A DNA stretch of 47,368 nucleotides from a bacterium (GCA_030432305.1 JAUIHN010000001.1:1-47368); one strand, 5' to 3'. Positions 30,559 to 36,840 are shown, numbered from the stretch's first letter. The notes: generated by a model from the letters alone, not told the origin. Made by a program: numbers and translations.

Positions 30559-30578
30559 ACTGTAAAATTTCTTACAGT
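30559..30578. promoter_or_regulatory. Palindrome ACTGTAA-N6-TTACAGT upstream of the TGPNSEN gene
   Basis: Perfect seven-base arms around AATTTC in the 261-bp gap between the sortase gene and the 201-aa gene. It has no T run, so an operator is likelier than a terminator. One half (TTACAGT) also occurs in the palindrome upstream of the Crp/Fnr gene. The rest of this gap shows no gene and no clear promoter. Confidence 0.4.
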
Positions 30579-30591
30579 AACATTTCCAGCT

Positions 30592-31389
30592 TTATGCAAC
30601 CCCTTTTAAGGCGAAGACAGCCAAGGTTCTGTGTTGGTCGAAGAGCCCCGAGCATGTCTGTAAAATCAGCTTTGGACTACCCTCTGCCGTCAACATACTG
30701 ACGTCTGAAGGCTCGACTTGCTTGACCAGCTCAAGGGAGTAGACAAAGCGAGTGCCCTCTATGGTATAAACGCTAGCTTCGGCTCCAGTCTGGACATCGG
30801 GCAGCGCCCCAAATATCCCCCATTTGGCATGGCCGTATATCAGCGTGGTGCCGTTGGAATCGTTGACTGGAACCGTGGTGCCGGCGTGAAAGGCCGAACT
30901 GTCATCTACGTGCCACGAGCTAGATGCCACATCGTACGCTCCGGGCTGCACGCCGATATCAATGCTAACGCTCGGCACAACTATGCGGTTAGCCTTCCCG
31001 ATGATAGGAGGGTCGATTTCTTCTCTTTGCTCCTTTTCGGGTTCACTTTCCCTCTCGCCTACGGCTATGACCGGCGCCGGCACGATGAATTTCGAGGAGC
31101 CTGCCCGCTTTGCCAAAGCCGAGAATAGTTCTCCCGAAGTGGCAGTTCCACCCGTCAAAACAAACGGCATGCCCATACGATATGCTGTATGGGCATGCGT
31201 TCTTTTCTTTTCTGTGACTACTGCGCTAGGCTGCTGCTTGTCCGCCACTGCCTCGTGGCTGTAGTCTTGGCTCGCCACGTATTCGACAATCGTGGTCTGC
31301 TCAGACTCCACCATCGGCGCAGGGAGCGGCAAAAACGCCGCGACTACACCTGTGGCCAGTAAAAATCGACTGAGGTGTAGCCCAAACAT
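30592..31389 (-). CDS. Sortase (class E/F-like transpeptidase)
   Basis: A 265-residue membrane-tethered sortase. N-terminal signal/anchor (about 5-25), a long variable stem (about 28-130), then the sortase beta barrel from IIGKANRIVVPSVSIDIGV (about 129-147). The catalytic triad is visible: His187 in TLIYGHAKW, Cys246 in LILQTCSG and Arg254 in QHRTLAVF. Sortases cut LPxTG-like signals and attach proteins to the wall or to each other. The substrate is probably the adjacent LPVTSG protein, whose gene ends eight bases upstream. SD GGAG precedes the ATG. A 32-bp palindrome lies in the stem-coding part. Confidence 0.9.
   Translation of the reverse strand: MFGLHLSRFLLATGVVAAFLPLPAPMVESEQTTIVEYVASQDYSHEAVADKQQPSAVVTEKKRTHAHTAYRMGMPFVLTGGTATSGELFSALAKRAGSSKFIVPAPVIAVGERESEPEKEQREEIDPPIIGKANRIVVPSVSIDIGVQPGAYDVASSSWHVDDSSAFHAGTTVPVNDSNGTTLIYGHAKWGIFGALPDVQTGAEASVYTIEGTRFVYSLELVKQVEPSDVSMLTAEGSPKLILQTCSGLFDQHRTLAVFALKGVA
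31167..31198. repeat. 12-bp inverted repeat within the sortase gene
   Basis: GCATGCCCATAC and GTATGGGCATGC, perfect arms around eight bases, in the stem-coding region. It could form an mRNA hairpin; no T run follows. Confidence 0.6.
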
Positions 31390-31397
31390 AGGTGCTC

Positions 31398-31946
31398 CTA
31401 GTCCTGGAGCTGCAAACGACGGTACGCCGCTGCGATACCAGCTACGGCAGCAAGGCCACCGATTGAGGCGAGCACGACAGGAGCCGAGCTACCACTCGTC
31501 ACAGGCAGGGCTGTTGGCGTAACATCTTGCTCCGGCTCAACACCGCCACGGCCTGGCTCTTTTGGCTCTTCAGGAGTCTCTTTAGCAGGTACAACGTGTC
31601 GTGCAAAGCAAGGCTCTTCGCTGCCGTTATCGATAGCTACTGTAAAGTTCACAGTATTGTTGTTTGAGCTTGTGCCAGACGTAGCACCGCCGCCCTGACC
31701 GCTATTATCTACAGTAACGTCACCACTCGTCGCCACTTGCTCGTTTTCAAAGTTAATATTCACTTTGTTCTCGTTATCTACTTCGCAAACATATGTCTGC
31801 TCTGAAACACACTCGTTCTCCGAGTTTGGTCCGGTATAACCAACCTCACAGCTGAATGTTGACTGCGCATAGCTTGGCGTGCTCACTGCCAGTGGCACAA
31901 ACGCCAACAACGCGGCCACAGCCGCTACATTAAGTAGTCTTTTCAT
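31398..31946 (-). CDS. Surface protein with TGPNSEN module and LPVTSG sorting signal
   Basis: A 182-residue protein: signal peptide (1-27, ending YAQ), one TGPNSENE module (38-45 and on), the shared SGDVTVDN...GGATSG segment (74-91), four cysteines (33, 46, 54, 113), a Pro/Glu-rich wall-spanning linker (117-142), then LPVTSG (147-152), a hydrophobic helix (155-175) and RR. This is the layout of a sortase substrate, with Ser-Gly following the LPxT. It is immediately upstream of the sortase gene in the same operon, as expected for a dedicated substrate. SD AGGAGG. Confidence 0.85.
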   Translation of the reverse strand: MKRLLNVAAVAALLAFVPLAVSTPSYAQSTFSCEVGYTGPNSENECVSEQTYVCEVDNENKVNINFENEQVATSGDVTVDNSGQGGGATSGTSSNNNTVNFTVAIDNGSEEPCFARHVVPAKETPEEPKEPGRGGVEPEQDVTPTALPVTSGSSAPVVLASIGGLAAVAGIAAAYRRLQLQD

Positions 31947-32012
31947 AGTAGTCCTCCTATTACTAACTTCTGATTATTACTGTTATTTTGGTTTGCCTGT
32001 ATGTTTGTAATA

Positions 32013-32041
32013 ATGATAGGACTATCGAAAATAACTTGCAA
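32013..32041 (-). promoter_or_regulatory. Promoter of the substrate-sortase operon
   Basis: Minus-strand TTGCAA, 17 bases, TATCAT, about 65 bases before the ATG at 31946. Confidence 0.5.
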
Positions 32042-32112
32042 ACATATGCATAATGTTTTATAGATGCTTATGGTTACTCTGTTATTTTGAATGTTTGAGT
32101 ACCAAAAGATAA

Positions 32113-32135
32113 CCGACCTCGTCTACTGAGGTCGG
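32113..32135 (-). terminator. Terminator after the DUF427 gene
   Basis: CCGACCTC/GAGGTCGG with a seven-base loop, followed on the minus strand by TTATCTTTT. Confidence 0.65.
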
Positions 32136-32156
32136 CCGCTATGCTGCTAGGATTAG

Positions 32157-32459
32157 TTATTCGGTAACTTCTACGCCGCGCCAAAACGCTACGTAATTCG
32201 TAAAGTCTTTTTTTACGCGCTCGAGCGCACCGTCCATCGGCTGCGGATAATACCAGGCCGCGCCAAGGTTAGTCTCACCGTTCACCTCGATATCGTAGTA
32301 GCTGGCTTCGCCCTTCCAAAAGCACGTAGTGTGATGGTCGCTCTCTTTTAAATATTCCTTCTTCACCAATTCCGGCGGAAAATACCAGTTGCCCTCGATT
32401 CGTATCAGGTCTTCTTTGCTCGCCTCAGCGATGATTGTGCCGTTCCAGACTGCTTTCAT
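32157..32459 (-). CDS. DUF427 family protein
   Basis: A 100-residue single-domain DUF427 protein. The family pattern is clear: KAVWNGTIIAEA at the start, IEGNWYFPPELV near 21-32, TTCFWKGEASYYDIEVNG in the middle, AAWYYPQP near 68 and NYVAFWRGVEV at the end. DUF427 is a small beta-rich domain of unknown function, widespread in bacteria and fungi. TATACT lies six bases before the ATG with no SD: another leaderless start. A terminator follows. Confidence 0.92.
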   Translation of the reverse strand: MKAVWNGTIIAEASKEDLIRIEGNWYFPPELVKKEYLKESDHHTTCFWKGEASYYDIEVNGETNLGAAWYYPQPMDGALERVKKDFTNYVAFWRGVEVTE

Positions 32460-32465
32460 ATATCT

Positions 32466-32471
32466 AGTATA
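32466..32471 (-). promoter_or_regulatory. -10 (TATACT) 6 bases before the DUF427 gene
   Basis: Hexamer, AGATAT, then the ATG at 32459. Confidence 0.55.
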
Positions 32472-32529
32472 CCCTCAGCAGGTAGCCTGGCAAAATCACC
32501 GGATAGTAAAATAGCCTAGCCAATGGGTA

Positions 32530-32558
32530 TTGACTCTTAATACTATATATTGTATTAT
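32530..32558 (+). promoter_or_regulatory. Near-consensus promoter of the 69-aa gene
   Basis: TTGACT, 17 bases, TATTAT; leader of about 43 bases. Confidence 0.65.
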
Positions 32559-32583
32559 GCATGCAATCTCCGAGGTACCCGCA

Positions 32584-32605
32584 TTACCTATCCGCAAGGA
32601 GGTAA
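32584..32605 (+). promoter_or_regulatory. Hairpin covering the Shine-Dalgarno of the 69-aa gene
   Basis: TTACCT pairs with AGGTAA around ten bases, burying part of the AAGGAGG that precedes the ATG at 32608. Confidence 0.45.
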
Positions 32606-32607
32606 CA

Positions 32608-32817
32608 ATGACCTGCATGGCAGCCGTCGTTACGGTGGAGACTATCGCGGACGGAGTTCAGCGAGGGGCGTTTCCGCCTCCTTTTGTTGACTTCGTCGTT
32701 CTACAGGTGGGAGGGGATTATTTCTTCGCAGCAACGAAAGTCGGACAACTTCGACCCGGCCAAGTTGTTGCCGTGACCATTTCCAGGTCAACAGATGAAG
32801 TAACCCTCGCCGCCTAG
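32608..32817 (+). CDS. Small hypothetical protein (69 aa)
   Basis: The ATG at 32608 follows AAGGAGG at ideal spacing, so the longer upstream frame is rejected. The product begins MTCMAAVVTVETIADGVQRG, has a PPPFVDFVVLQVGG segment and a GQLRPGQVVAVTISRS strand, and looks like a small all-beta (OB/SH3-like) domain. No family recognised. It has a near-consensus promoter, an SD-sequestering leader hairpin and a strong terminator, the same arrangement as the 89-aa gene at 6919. Its GC-rich codon use differs from its neighbours at 33060-33764. Confidence 0.65.
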   Translation: MTCMAAVVTVETIADGVQRGAFPPPFVDFVVLQVGGDYFFAATKVGQLRPGQVVAVTISRSTDEVTLAA

Positions 32818-32826
32818 CCCGCCCAG

Positions 32827-32880
32827 ATAGCCCGCCGCCACAAACGTGGTTGCCACCCGGCATCTCGGCGGGCTATTTTC
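32827..32880 (+). terminator. Strong terminator of the 69-aa gene
   Basis: ATAGCCCGCCG pairs with CGGCGGGCTAT, with a small inner hairpin, followed by TTTTC. The stretch from here to 33059 shows no gene. Confidence 0.8.
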
Positions 32881-33059
32881 TTTGTTTCGCCAAACGGCTT
32901 CTGAACCGTATACGGGAGGACTCTGTCCCGAACTCTTCAGCTGCAACACCCTTCCGCCCCAAAAAGCCTGCTAGAAAGGGTACGTTTTACTACCTACATT
33001 TTTGCCGGTTTTTAAACCTACCTGAATGGCATCCAATCTTCGGTATTACATGCTCTACC

Positions 33060-33371
33060 CTAGTGCGTTACCAAATGTTCATATGCGGAGCTAACTTTCT
33101 CAGTATTAGTCTCCAGTGGTACCAGCCTAGGCGACCACACAAGCCCTTCTGCGCCATACGGAGTCGAGTAGTAGTCTTTACCGTCAAGCACTCGGTCTGC
33201 TTCAATTGCAGATATCTTGCCTGTAGGATATTCCCAAATCTGGTACCTTTTCTCTACCACATCGCCATATTCAAGACGTTCGAGTAGTTGATCAATATCA
33301 GTTCCGAGCTCATACGGATTGTATCTGCTCTTGCCACTAGCTTCAGCTAGAATGTATATTGCGTTAGCCAT
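33060..33371 (-). CDS. Hypothetical protein (103 aa)
   Basis: A soluble 103-residue protein beginning MANAIYILAEASGKSRYNPY, with ELGTDIDQLLERLEYGDVVEKRYQIWEYPTG-type alternation in the middle and a YEHLVTH end. It looks like a small alpha/beta domain; no family recognised. No clear SD or -10, so the start is uncertain. Its base composition is more AT-rich than the neighbouring 69-aa gene. It is separated from the next gene by 96 bases. Confidence 0.5.
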   Translation of the reverse strand: MANAIYILAEASGKSRYNPYELGTDIDQLLERLEYGDVVEKRYQIWEYPTGKISAIEADRVLDGKDYYSTPYGAEGLVWSPRLVPLETNTEKVSSAYEHLVTH

Positions 33372-33467
33372 ATTAGGGCTAGAAAGCAGCCTTTGATAAA
33401 GTTGATAATATTTTCACTCTTTGAAGAATGTTTCCCATGACCGACAACGTTACACCTCCTATTAAGT

Positions 33468-33764
33468 TCAATCCGTCCAGACATCAAATATATTCTCTTC
33501 AGTAAATTTTATCTCGTCTCCAGACTTAACTGTATTTAAATATATTGGATCATTGTCAAGACTGCCCTTAAGCACATCTTCTGACACTTTAGTTACTTGA
33601 ACCCACATACGCTCTGCATGTATCAGGTTTCCTTCTTTGTCAGACGCTGGCTTAATTAACTCAAACACCAACTTAACGGTATCTCCGACCTTTACCCGGG
33701 GTACTCCCTTTAGGAGGGTTTCTTGGTTGCCCGATGAATTAAATTTGCGTAGAGTATAGTCCAT
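33468..33764 (-). CDS. Small protein resembling DUF2314
   Basis: From the Met at 33764 (CAGGTG SD nearby), 98 residues. The C-terminal half ERMWVQVTKVSEDVLKGSLD, followed by NDPIYL..VKSGDEIKF, fits the pattern of DUF2314-like domains (a Met/Trp-containing strand, a GxLDNxP turn, GDxxxF, then a final Asp-Trp). The N-terminal half has a VPRVKVGDTVKLVFEL strand. A longer TTG-started version reaching 33812 would put the start next to a -10-like element and is less likely. Function unknown. Confidence 0.55.
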   Translation of the reverse strand: MDYTLRKFNSSGNQETLLKGVPRVKVGDTVKLVFELIKPASDKEGNLIHAERMWVQVTKVSEDVLKGSLDNDPIYLNTVKSGDEIKFTEENIFDVWTD

Positions 33765-33842
33765 TAAAACACCTGAGGTTCTTCTTGCGAAAAGCCGCCC
33801 TTCTAATGGCAAATTTTATCATGATATAAAATTTTAAGATAC

Positions 33843-33867
33843 AAAACACCGCTTAATGTAAGTGGTG
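33843..33867 (-). terminator. Terminator after tRNA-Asn
   Basis: Minus strand CACCACTTA/TAAGCGGTG with a three-base loop, then TTTTG; 22 bases after the tRNA CCA. Confidence 0.75.
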
Positions 33868-33889
33868 CAGTAATCAACAAACAAATTCT

Positions 33890-34200
33890 TGGCTCCTGCG
33901 ACTGGGCTCGAACCAGTGACCTAGTCGTTACACGTACCCGGTATTTTCATATCGGTGTGGACTATCTCATCATCCTACAAGTAGGATGCAGGGCGCTTAT
34001 GAAGGAATATCGTTCGGCTCACCTTCTAGTCTCTGAACCTTCCGAAGTCTCTTAACCTAACTTCGGCTTGGCTGCGGATTCGCATATCTTGTCTTGTAGA
34101 CAAGACGTAGCCTTCCCGCAATTCACCCCGTTTTCACGCTCGCGTTACCGCCAGCGGCTGCAATTTACAGCGACCCGCTCTACCACTGAGCTACGCAGGA
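33890..34200 (-). tRNA. tRNA-Asn (GTT) interrupted by a group I intron
   Basis: Exon 1 is 34167-34200 (34 nt: acceptor TCCTGCG, D arm, anticodon stem GGTCG and loop CTGT). Exon 2 is 33890-33930 (41 nt: TAA, CGACT, variable loop, T arm CTGGTTCGAGCCCAG, acceptor CGCAGGA, G, CCA). Joined, they make a 75-nt tRNA with loop CTGTTAA, anticodon GTT, close to other bacterial tRNA-Asn. The intron lies between anticodon positions 35 and 36. CCA is encoded. Read without splicing, the loop would show GTA (Tyr), but the rest of the tRNA matches Asn. Promoter at 34247-34276, terminator at 33843-33867. Confidence 0.93.
33931..34166 (-). other. Group I intron (IC3-like), 236 nt, in the tRNA-Asn anticodon
   Basis: Inserted after U35. 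P1 is visible: exon GCUGU pairs with intron GCAGC around AAAUU, giving the conserved U-G at the 5' splice site; the last intron base is G. Core elements: P near 34113-34123 (AATTGCGGGAA) and Q at 34066-34080 (AATCCGCAGCCAAGC), whose TGCGG/CCGCA form P4; R at 34027-34038 (GTTCAGAGACTA) and S at 33959-33967 (AGATAGTCC), whose GACTA/TAGTC form P7. A perfect hairpin CATCCTAC/GTAGGATG follows the core region. These match the cyanobacterial/Azoarcus tRNA intron class. No homing endonuclease ORF is present. Confidence 0.9.
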
Positions 34201-34246
34201 ATAGATGCCAAGAATTTGGTTGTCGATGTGTCAAAGTACAGAGGGT

Positions 34247-34276
34247 ATTATATCTATAAATCACCTCTTTAGTCAA
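34247..34276 (-). promoter_or_regulatory. Promoter of tRNA-Asn
   Basis: Minus-strand TTGACT, 18 bases, TATAAT; leader of about 40 bases containing the arm at 34207-34222. Confidence 0.65.
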
Positions 34277-34289
34277 TAATGCGCGGGCT

Positions 34290-34318
34290 TTGCATATAGC
34301 TGCCAAGCTTGCTACGCT
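34290..34318 (+). promoter_or_regulatory. Promoter 6 bases before the MscS gene
   Basis: TTGCAT, 17 bases, TACGCT, with TGC before the -10; then GGAGAC and the ATG at 34325. The GGAG is too close to the ATG to act as an SD. Confidence 0.6.
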
Positions 34319-34324
34319 GGAGAC

Positions 34325-35197
34325 ATGATTGAAAAAAGCCTGACTCAACCTGGAATCATATCAAACGAGGCTCCCGGAGTAGTTGTCTCGATTGCAATAA
34401 TTATTCTTGTAGCAATCGTTGCTTCGCTCGCTAGCCAGCCGATACTAATCCGCTTGGTGAACCGCTTGGTAAAAAGTCAGGACGACATGTCGGAGGTTCA
34501 GAAGCAGAAGCGTGCCGACACGCTCGTGGCGGTATTTGGCACGGCGGTTCATGTGCTCATCTGGGTGATTGCGGTGTTGGTTATCTTGAGTTATTTGCAG
34601 GTCAATCTCGCCGCGCTGGCAACTGGCGCCGGGCTGCTGGGTATCGTGATTGGTTTTGGCGCCCAGAGTACGATAAAGGATATTCTAGCTGGTATCTTTA
34701 TTATCGCGGAGAACCAATACCGTGTCGGAGACATTGTCTCGCTCTACGCTTCCGGCAAAGATGTTGCGGGAGTGGTCGAGCGCATTACTATCAGGATTAC
34801 CCAGCTGCGCGACCTGGACGGCAATCTTCATCTCATACCGAATGGCGCAGCTGACGTTATCACCAATCTCAGCTTCGACTACGCCAACGTGAATATAGAT
34901 ATCGGTGTTGATTACAGCGCCGACATAGACAAGGTCGAGAAGATTATTAATGAAACCGGACAGGTACTGGCCGATGACCCTGAGTGGAAAGAACATATTT
35001 ATGAAGCTATACAATTCTTGAGGCTCGATGCGTTTGAGGACTCGGCCGTGCGCGTGAAGGCTCTGGGCAAAGTAGAGCCCGCCAAGCAGTGGCAGGTCTC
35101 GGGTGAATTCCGCCGACGCATCAAGAAGGCGTTTGAGAAGGAAGGAATTTCTATTCCTTTCCCTCAGGTTGTGGTGAGCCAGCGGGACCAAAAGTAG
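34325..35197 (+). CDS. MscS-family mechanosensitive channel
   Basis: A 290-residue small-conductance mechanosensitive channel. Three TM segments (about 20-40, 65-88, 94-120); the pore-lining TM3 is the Gly/Ala-rich GAGLLGIVIGFGAQSTIKDILAG (about 98-120), followed by the beta domain (YRVGDIVSL...GVVERITIRITQLRDLDGNLHLIPNG, about 131-178) and the alpha/beta C-terminal domain. It releases solutes on osmotic downshock. The end overlaps the convergent LexA-like gene by 47 bases. Leaderless by promoter position. Confidence 0.93.
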   Translation: MIEKSLTQPGIISNEAPGVVVSIAIIILVAIVASLASQPILIRLVNRLVKSQDDMSEVQKQKRADTLVAVFGTAVHVLIWVIAVLVILSYLQVNLAALATGAGLLGIVIGFGAQSTIKDILAGIFIIAENQYRVGDIVSLYASGKDVAGVVERITIRITQLRDLDGNLHLIPNGAADVITNLSFDYANVNIDIGVDYSADIDKVEKIINETGQVLADDPEWKEHIYEAIQFLRLDAFEDSAVRVKALGKVEPAKQWQVSGEFRRRIKKAFEKEGISIPFPQVVVSQRDQK

Positions 35198-35555
35198 CCG
35201 ACTGCTTGCCTTCTAGTATCGCCAGTGCTTGCTGGAGTGTTTCAGCCTCTTCGCTGCCGATAGCGCGCTTCGCAATTTCACTGCGGAGCCATGCAAGATG
35301 AGCGTGCTCGGTGTCGACGGCCGCGCCTTCAACATTATCGGGAACAACCTGCAGCGAGCGGGCTGAATTCTCTTTTTTTAGCAAATAGCCGCGCGCGATG
35401 AGTCCGTTGACATGTGTTGCGACAGTTGAAACCGATTTCAGATCGAGTGCGCGCATTACTTCGCGGTAGCTCGGGCCAAACCCGTTCTCATTTATAAACG
35501 TCTCGATATAGTCAAATACTTCTTTTTGTTTTTTGCTTGGTCTTTCTTTTTCCAT
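35151..35555 (-). CDS. LexA-type DNA-binding domain protein without protease domain
   Basis: About 134 residues. The first 65 match the LexA N-terminal winged helix: KQKEVFDYIETFINENGFGPSYREVMRALDLKS...VATHVNGLIARGYLLKK. The S24 autoprotease domain (Ser/Lys dyad, Ala-Gly cleavage site) is missing. Instead there are about 65 helical, acidic residues and a Gly/Pro tail. It could repress without SOS-type self-cleavage, perhaps of the neighbouring surface-polysaccharide genes. SD AGGAGG lies two and five bases before two consecutive ATGs; I use the second. The gene starts inside the 3' end of the O-antigen ligase gene, so it may be translationally coupled to it. Confidence 0.8.
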   Translation of the reverse strand: MEKERPSKKQKEVFDYIETFINENGFGPSYREVMRALDLKSVSTVATHVNGLIARGYLLKKENSARSLQVVPDNVEGAAVDTEHAHLAWLRSEIAKRAIGSEEAETLQQALAILEGKQSATFGPAGSPQPEGKE

Positions 35556-36840
35556 CATGTCCTCCTGAAGCAATCGCGGTGGCGGCAAGGCCCCACCAGA
35601 TTAGTGCTACTGTATCATCTGCCCACACCGGCAGCAATATGCCAATCAGTGCCAGACCAATGCCGCTCGCGAGCACGCCCAGGCTAAGCCAGTCCTGGCG
35701 CTGCTGCCATAGCCTGGCGAGAATCAGGAAAAATAATAGCAGGAACAACAAAAGACCAAACCAGCCAACTTCGTGCGCCACGAACAAATACTGGTTCTCA
35801 ATAATAAGCGCCGAATCGCCCAGTAATGAAGCCGAGCCGGTACTGCCAATGCCACCGCCAAATGGCTGGCGCAGCATCCGCTCCGTGCCGTCGATAAGCG
35901 ACTCGATATGATCATCGTTCGAACTAATGGCGCTACCGCCTTCGTCATTTTCGTGCAGCACGACGTTTTCTACAAACGAATGTTCGCGCCCCAAAACGAT
36001 ACCGCCAAGCAGTGCAAATACTACGATACAGCCGGCAATCCATAGGCGACGAGAAATTAAGTGTCGGGCGGCGATGACAATTGCCAGAAACACCGCCACG
36101 CCCGCCGCCGCCACGGCACTTCTGGAGTACGTTACCCATAGGACGATGAGGCTCGCCACGGTCGCGATGGCAACCTTGAGCGCCATCTTTGGTCGGAAAA
36201 TATCCACCCGACGACGCAGCACCGCCGCACTCAAGATGCCAAGCGCAATAACAATATACGCACCGAGTGGATTCGGCCCCCTAAGCGTGCTGTTTATCCG
36301 CACGTAATCCGGGTTTTTATCAACCGTCAGATACGGCTGAATAGTATCCTCGCCGTAGCCAATGTGCGAGAGGATACCTGGTGGCAAAAACAGCTGCATC
36401 ACACCAAACCCGACCACGATGAGAGCACCGGCGGCGACAACTTTTAGTATTTTTGTCCGATACTTAGGCGCAAGCTTGACGAGAACATAGACCAGCACGA
36501 AAAAAGCCACGTAGCGCAGGTCAATCGCCAAGCCGGCCAGCGTCGCCAACGACCCGTTCAAAAAGGCCGCGGCTATTAGTACATGGAGTGCGCTGTAGAC
36601 ACCGGCAACTTGTACGATGCGGTCACCGAGCAGCTCACGCCATATATCTTTTTGCCAGACAAGATAGACCGCCAGCGGCGTGGCCAAGAGCATCAAAAGT
36701 TCTTTCCATGATTTTATGAGTAACTCAATGCCGGGAAATGTCGTCCCGAAACCAACACTAAAAGGCGCGTGCAGTACGATGCCTGCGAATATCACCAGCA
36801 CGATAATCCCGTAAAATTTGGTAAGCTGCCCCACGTTCAT
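35512..36840 (-). CDS. O-antigen ligase/polymerase family membrane protein
   Basis: A 442-residue protein with about 11-12 TM helices. The central periplasmic loop begins after GIVLGREHSFVENVV and includes DDHIESLIDGTERMLRQPFGGGIGSTGSAS, the usual Wzy_C/WaaL region, with ENQYLFVAHEVGWFG after it. Members ligate or polymerise undecaprenol-linked glycans outside the membrane. The ATG at 36840 is chosen because TACACT is eight bases before it; a longer TTG start is rejected. It is divergent from the glycosylphosphotransferase gene, together forming a surface-polysaccharide locus. The C-terminus is highly basic (KRKTKQKTKR) where it overlaps the lexA-like start. Confidence 0.85.
   Translation of the reverse strand: MNVGQLTKFYGIIVLVIFAGIVLHAPFSVGFGTTFPGIELLIKSWKELLMLLATPLAVYLVWQKDIWRELLGDRIVQVAGVYSALHVLIAAAFLNGSLATLAGLAIDLRYVAFFVLVYVLVKLAPKYRTKILKVVAAGALIVVGFGVMQLFLPPGILSHIGYGEDTIQPYLTVDKNPDYVRINSTLRGPNPLGAYIVIALGILSAAVLRRRVDIFRPKMALKVAIATVASLIVLWVTYSRSAVAAAGVAVFLAIVIAARHLISRRLWIAGCIVVFALLGGIVLGREHSFVENVVLHENDEGGSAISSNDDHIESLIDGTERMLRQPFGGGIGSTGSASLLGDSALIIENQYLFVAHEVGWFGLLLFLLLFFLILARLWQQRQDWLSLGVLASGIGLALIGILLPVWADDTVALIWWGLAATAIASGGHDGKRKTKQKTKRSI

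Larger units (their letters stand above)
33878..34222 (-). promoter_or_regulatory. Inverted repeat pairing leader and trailer of the pre-tRNA-Asn
   Basis: The leader segment at 34207-34222 and the trailer segment at 33878-33893 are complementary over 16 bases with one mismatch. The trailer arm includes the discriminator and encoded CCA, so in the precursor the CCA end would be locked in a helix. Confidence 0.6.

Noticed and set aside
32850-33287. 145-codon plus-strand open frame after the 69-aa gene
   Set aside because: Starts inside a strong terminator, has no SD, and its second half is antisense to the 103-aa gene.
33890-34200. Contiguous reading as a tRNA with anticodon GTA (Tyr)
   Set aside because: The 5' half alone shows CTGTAA, but the class I variable loop and overall similarity fit Asn. 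With the intron removed the loop is CTGTTAA (GTT), and the intron core motifs are present.
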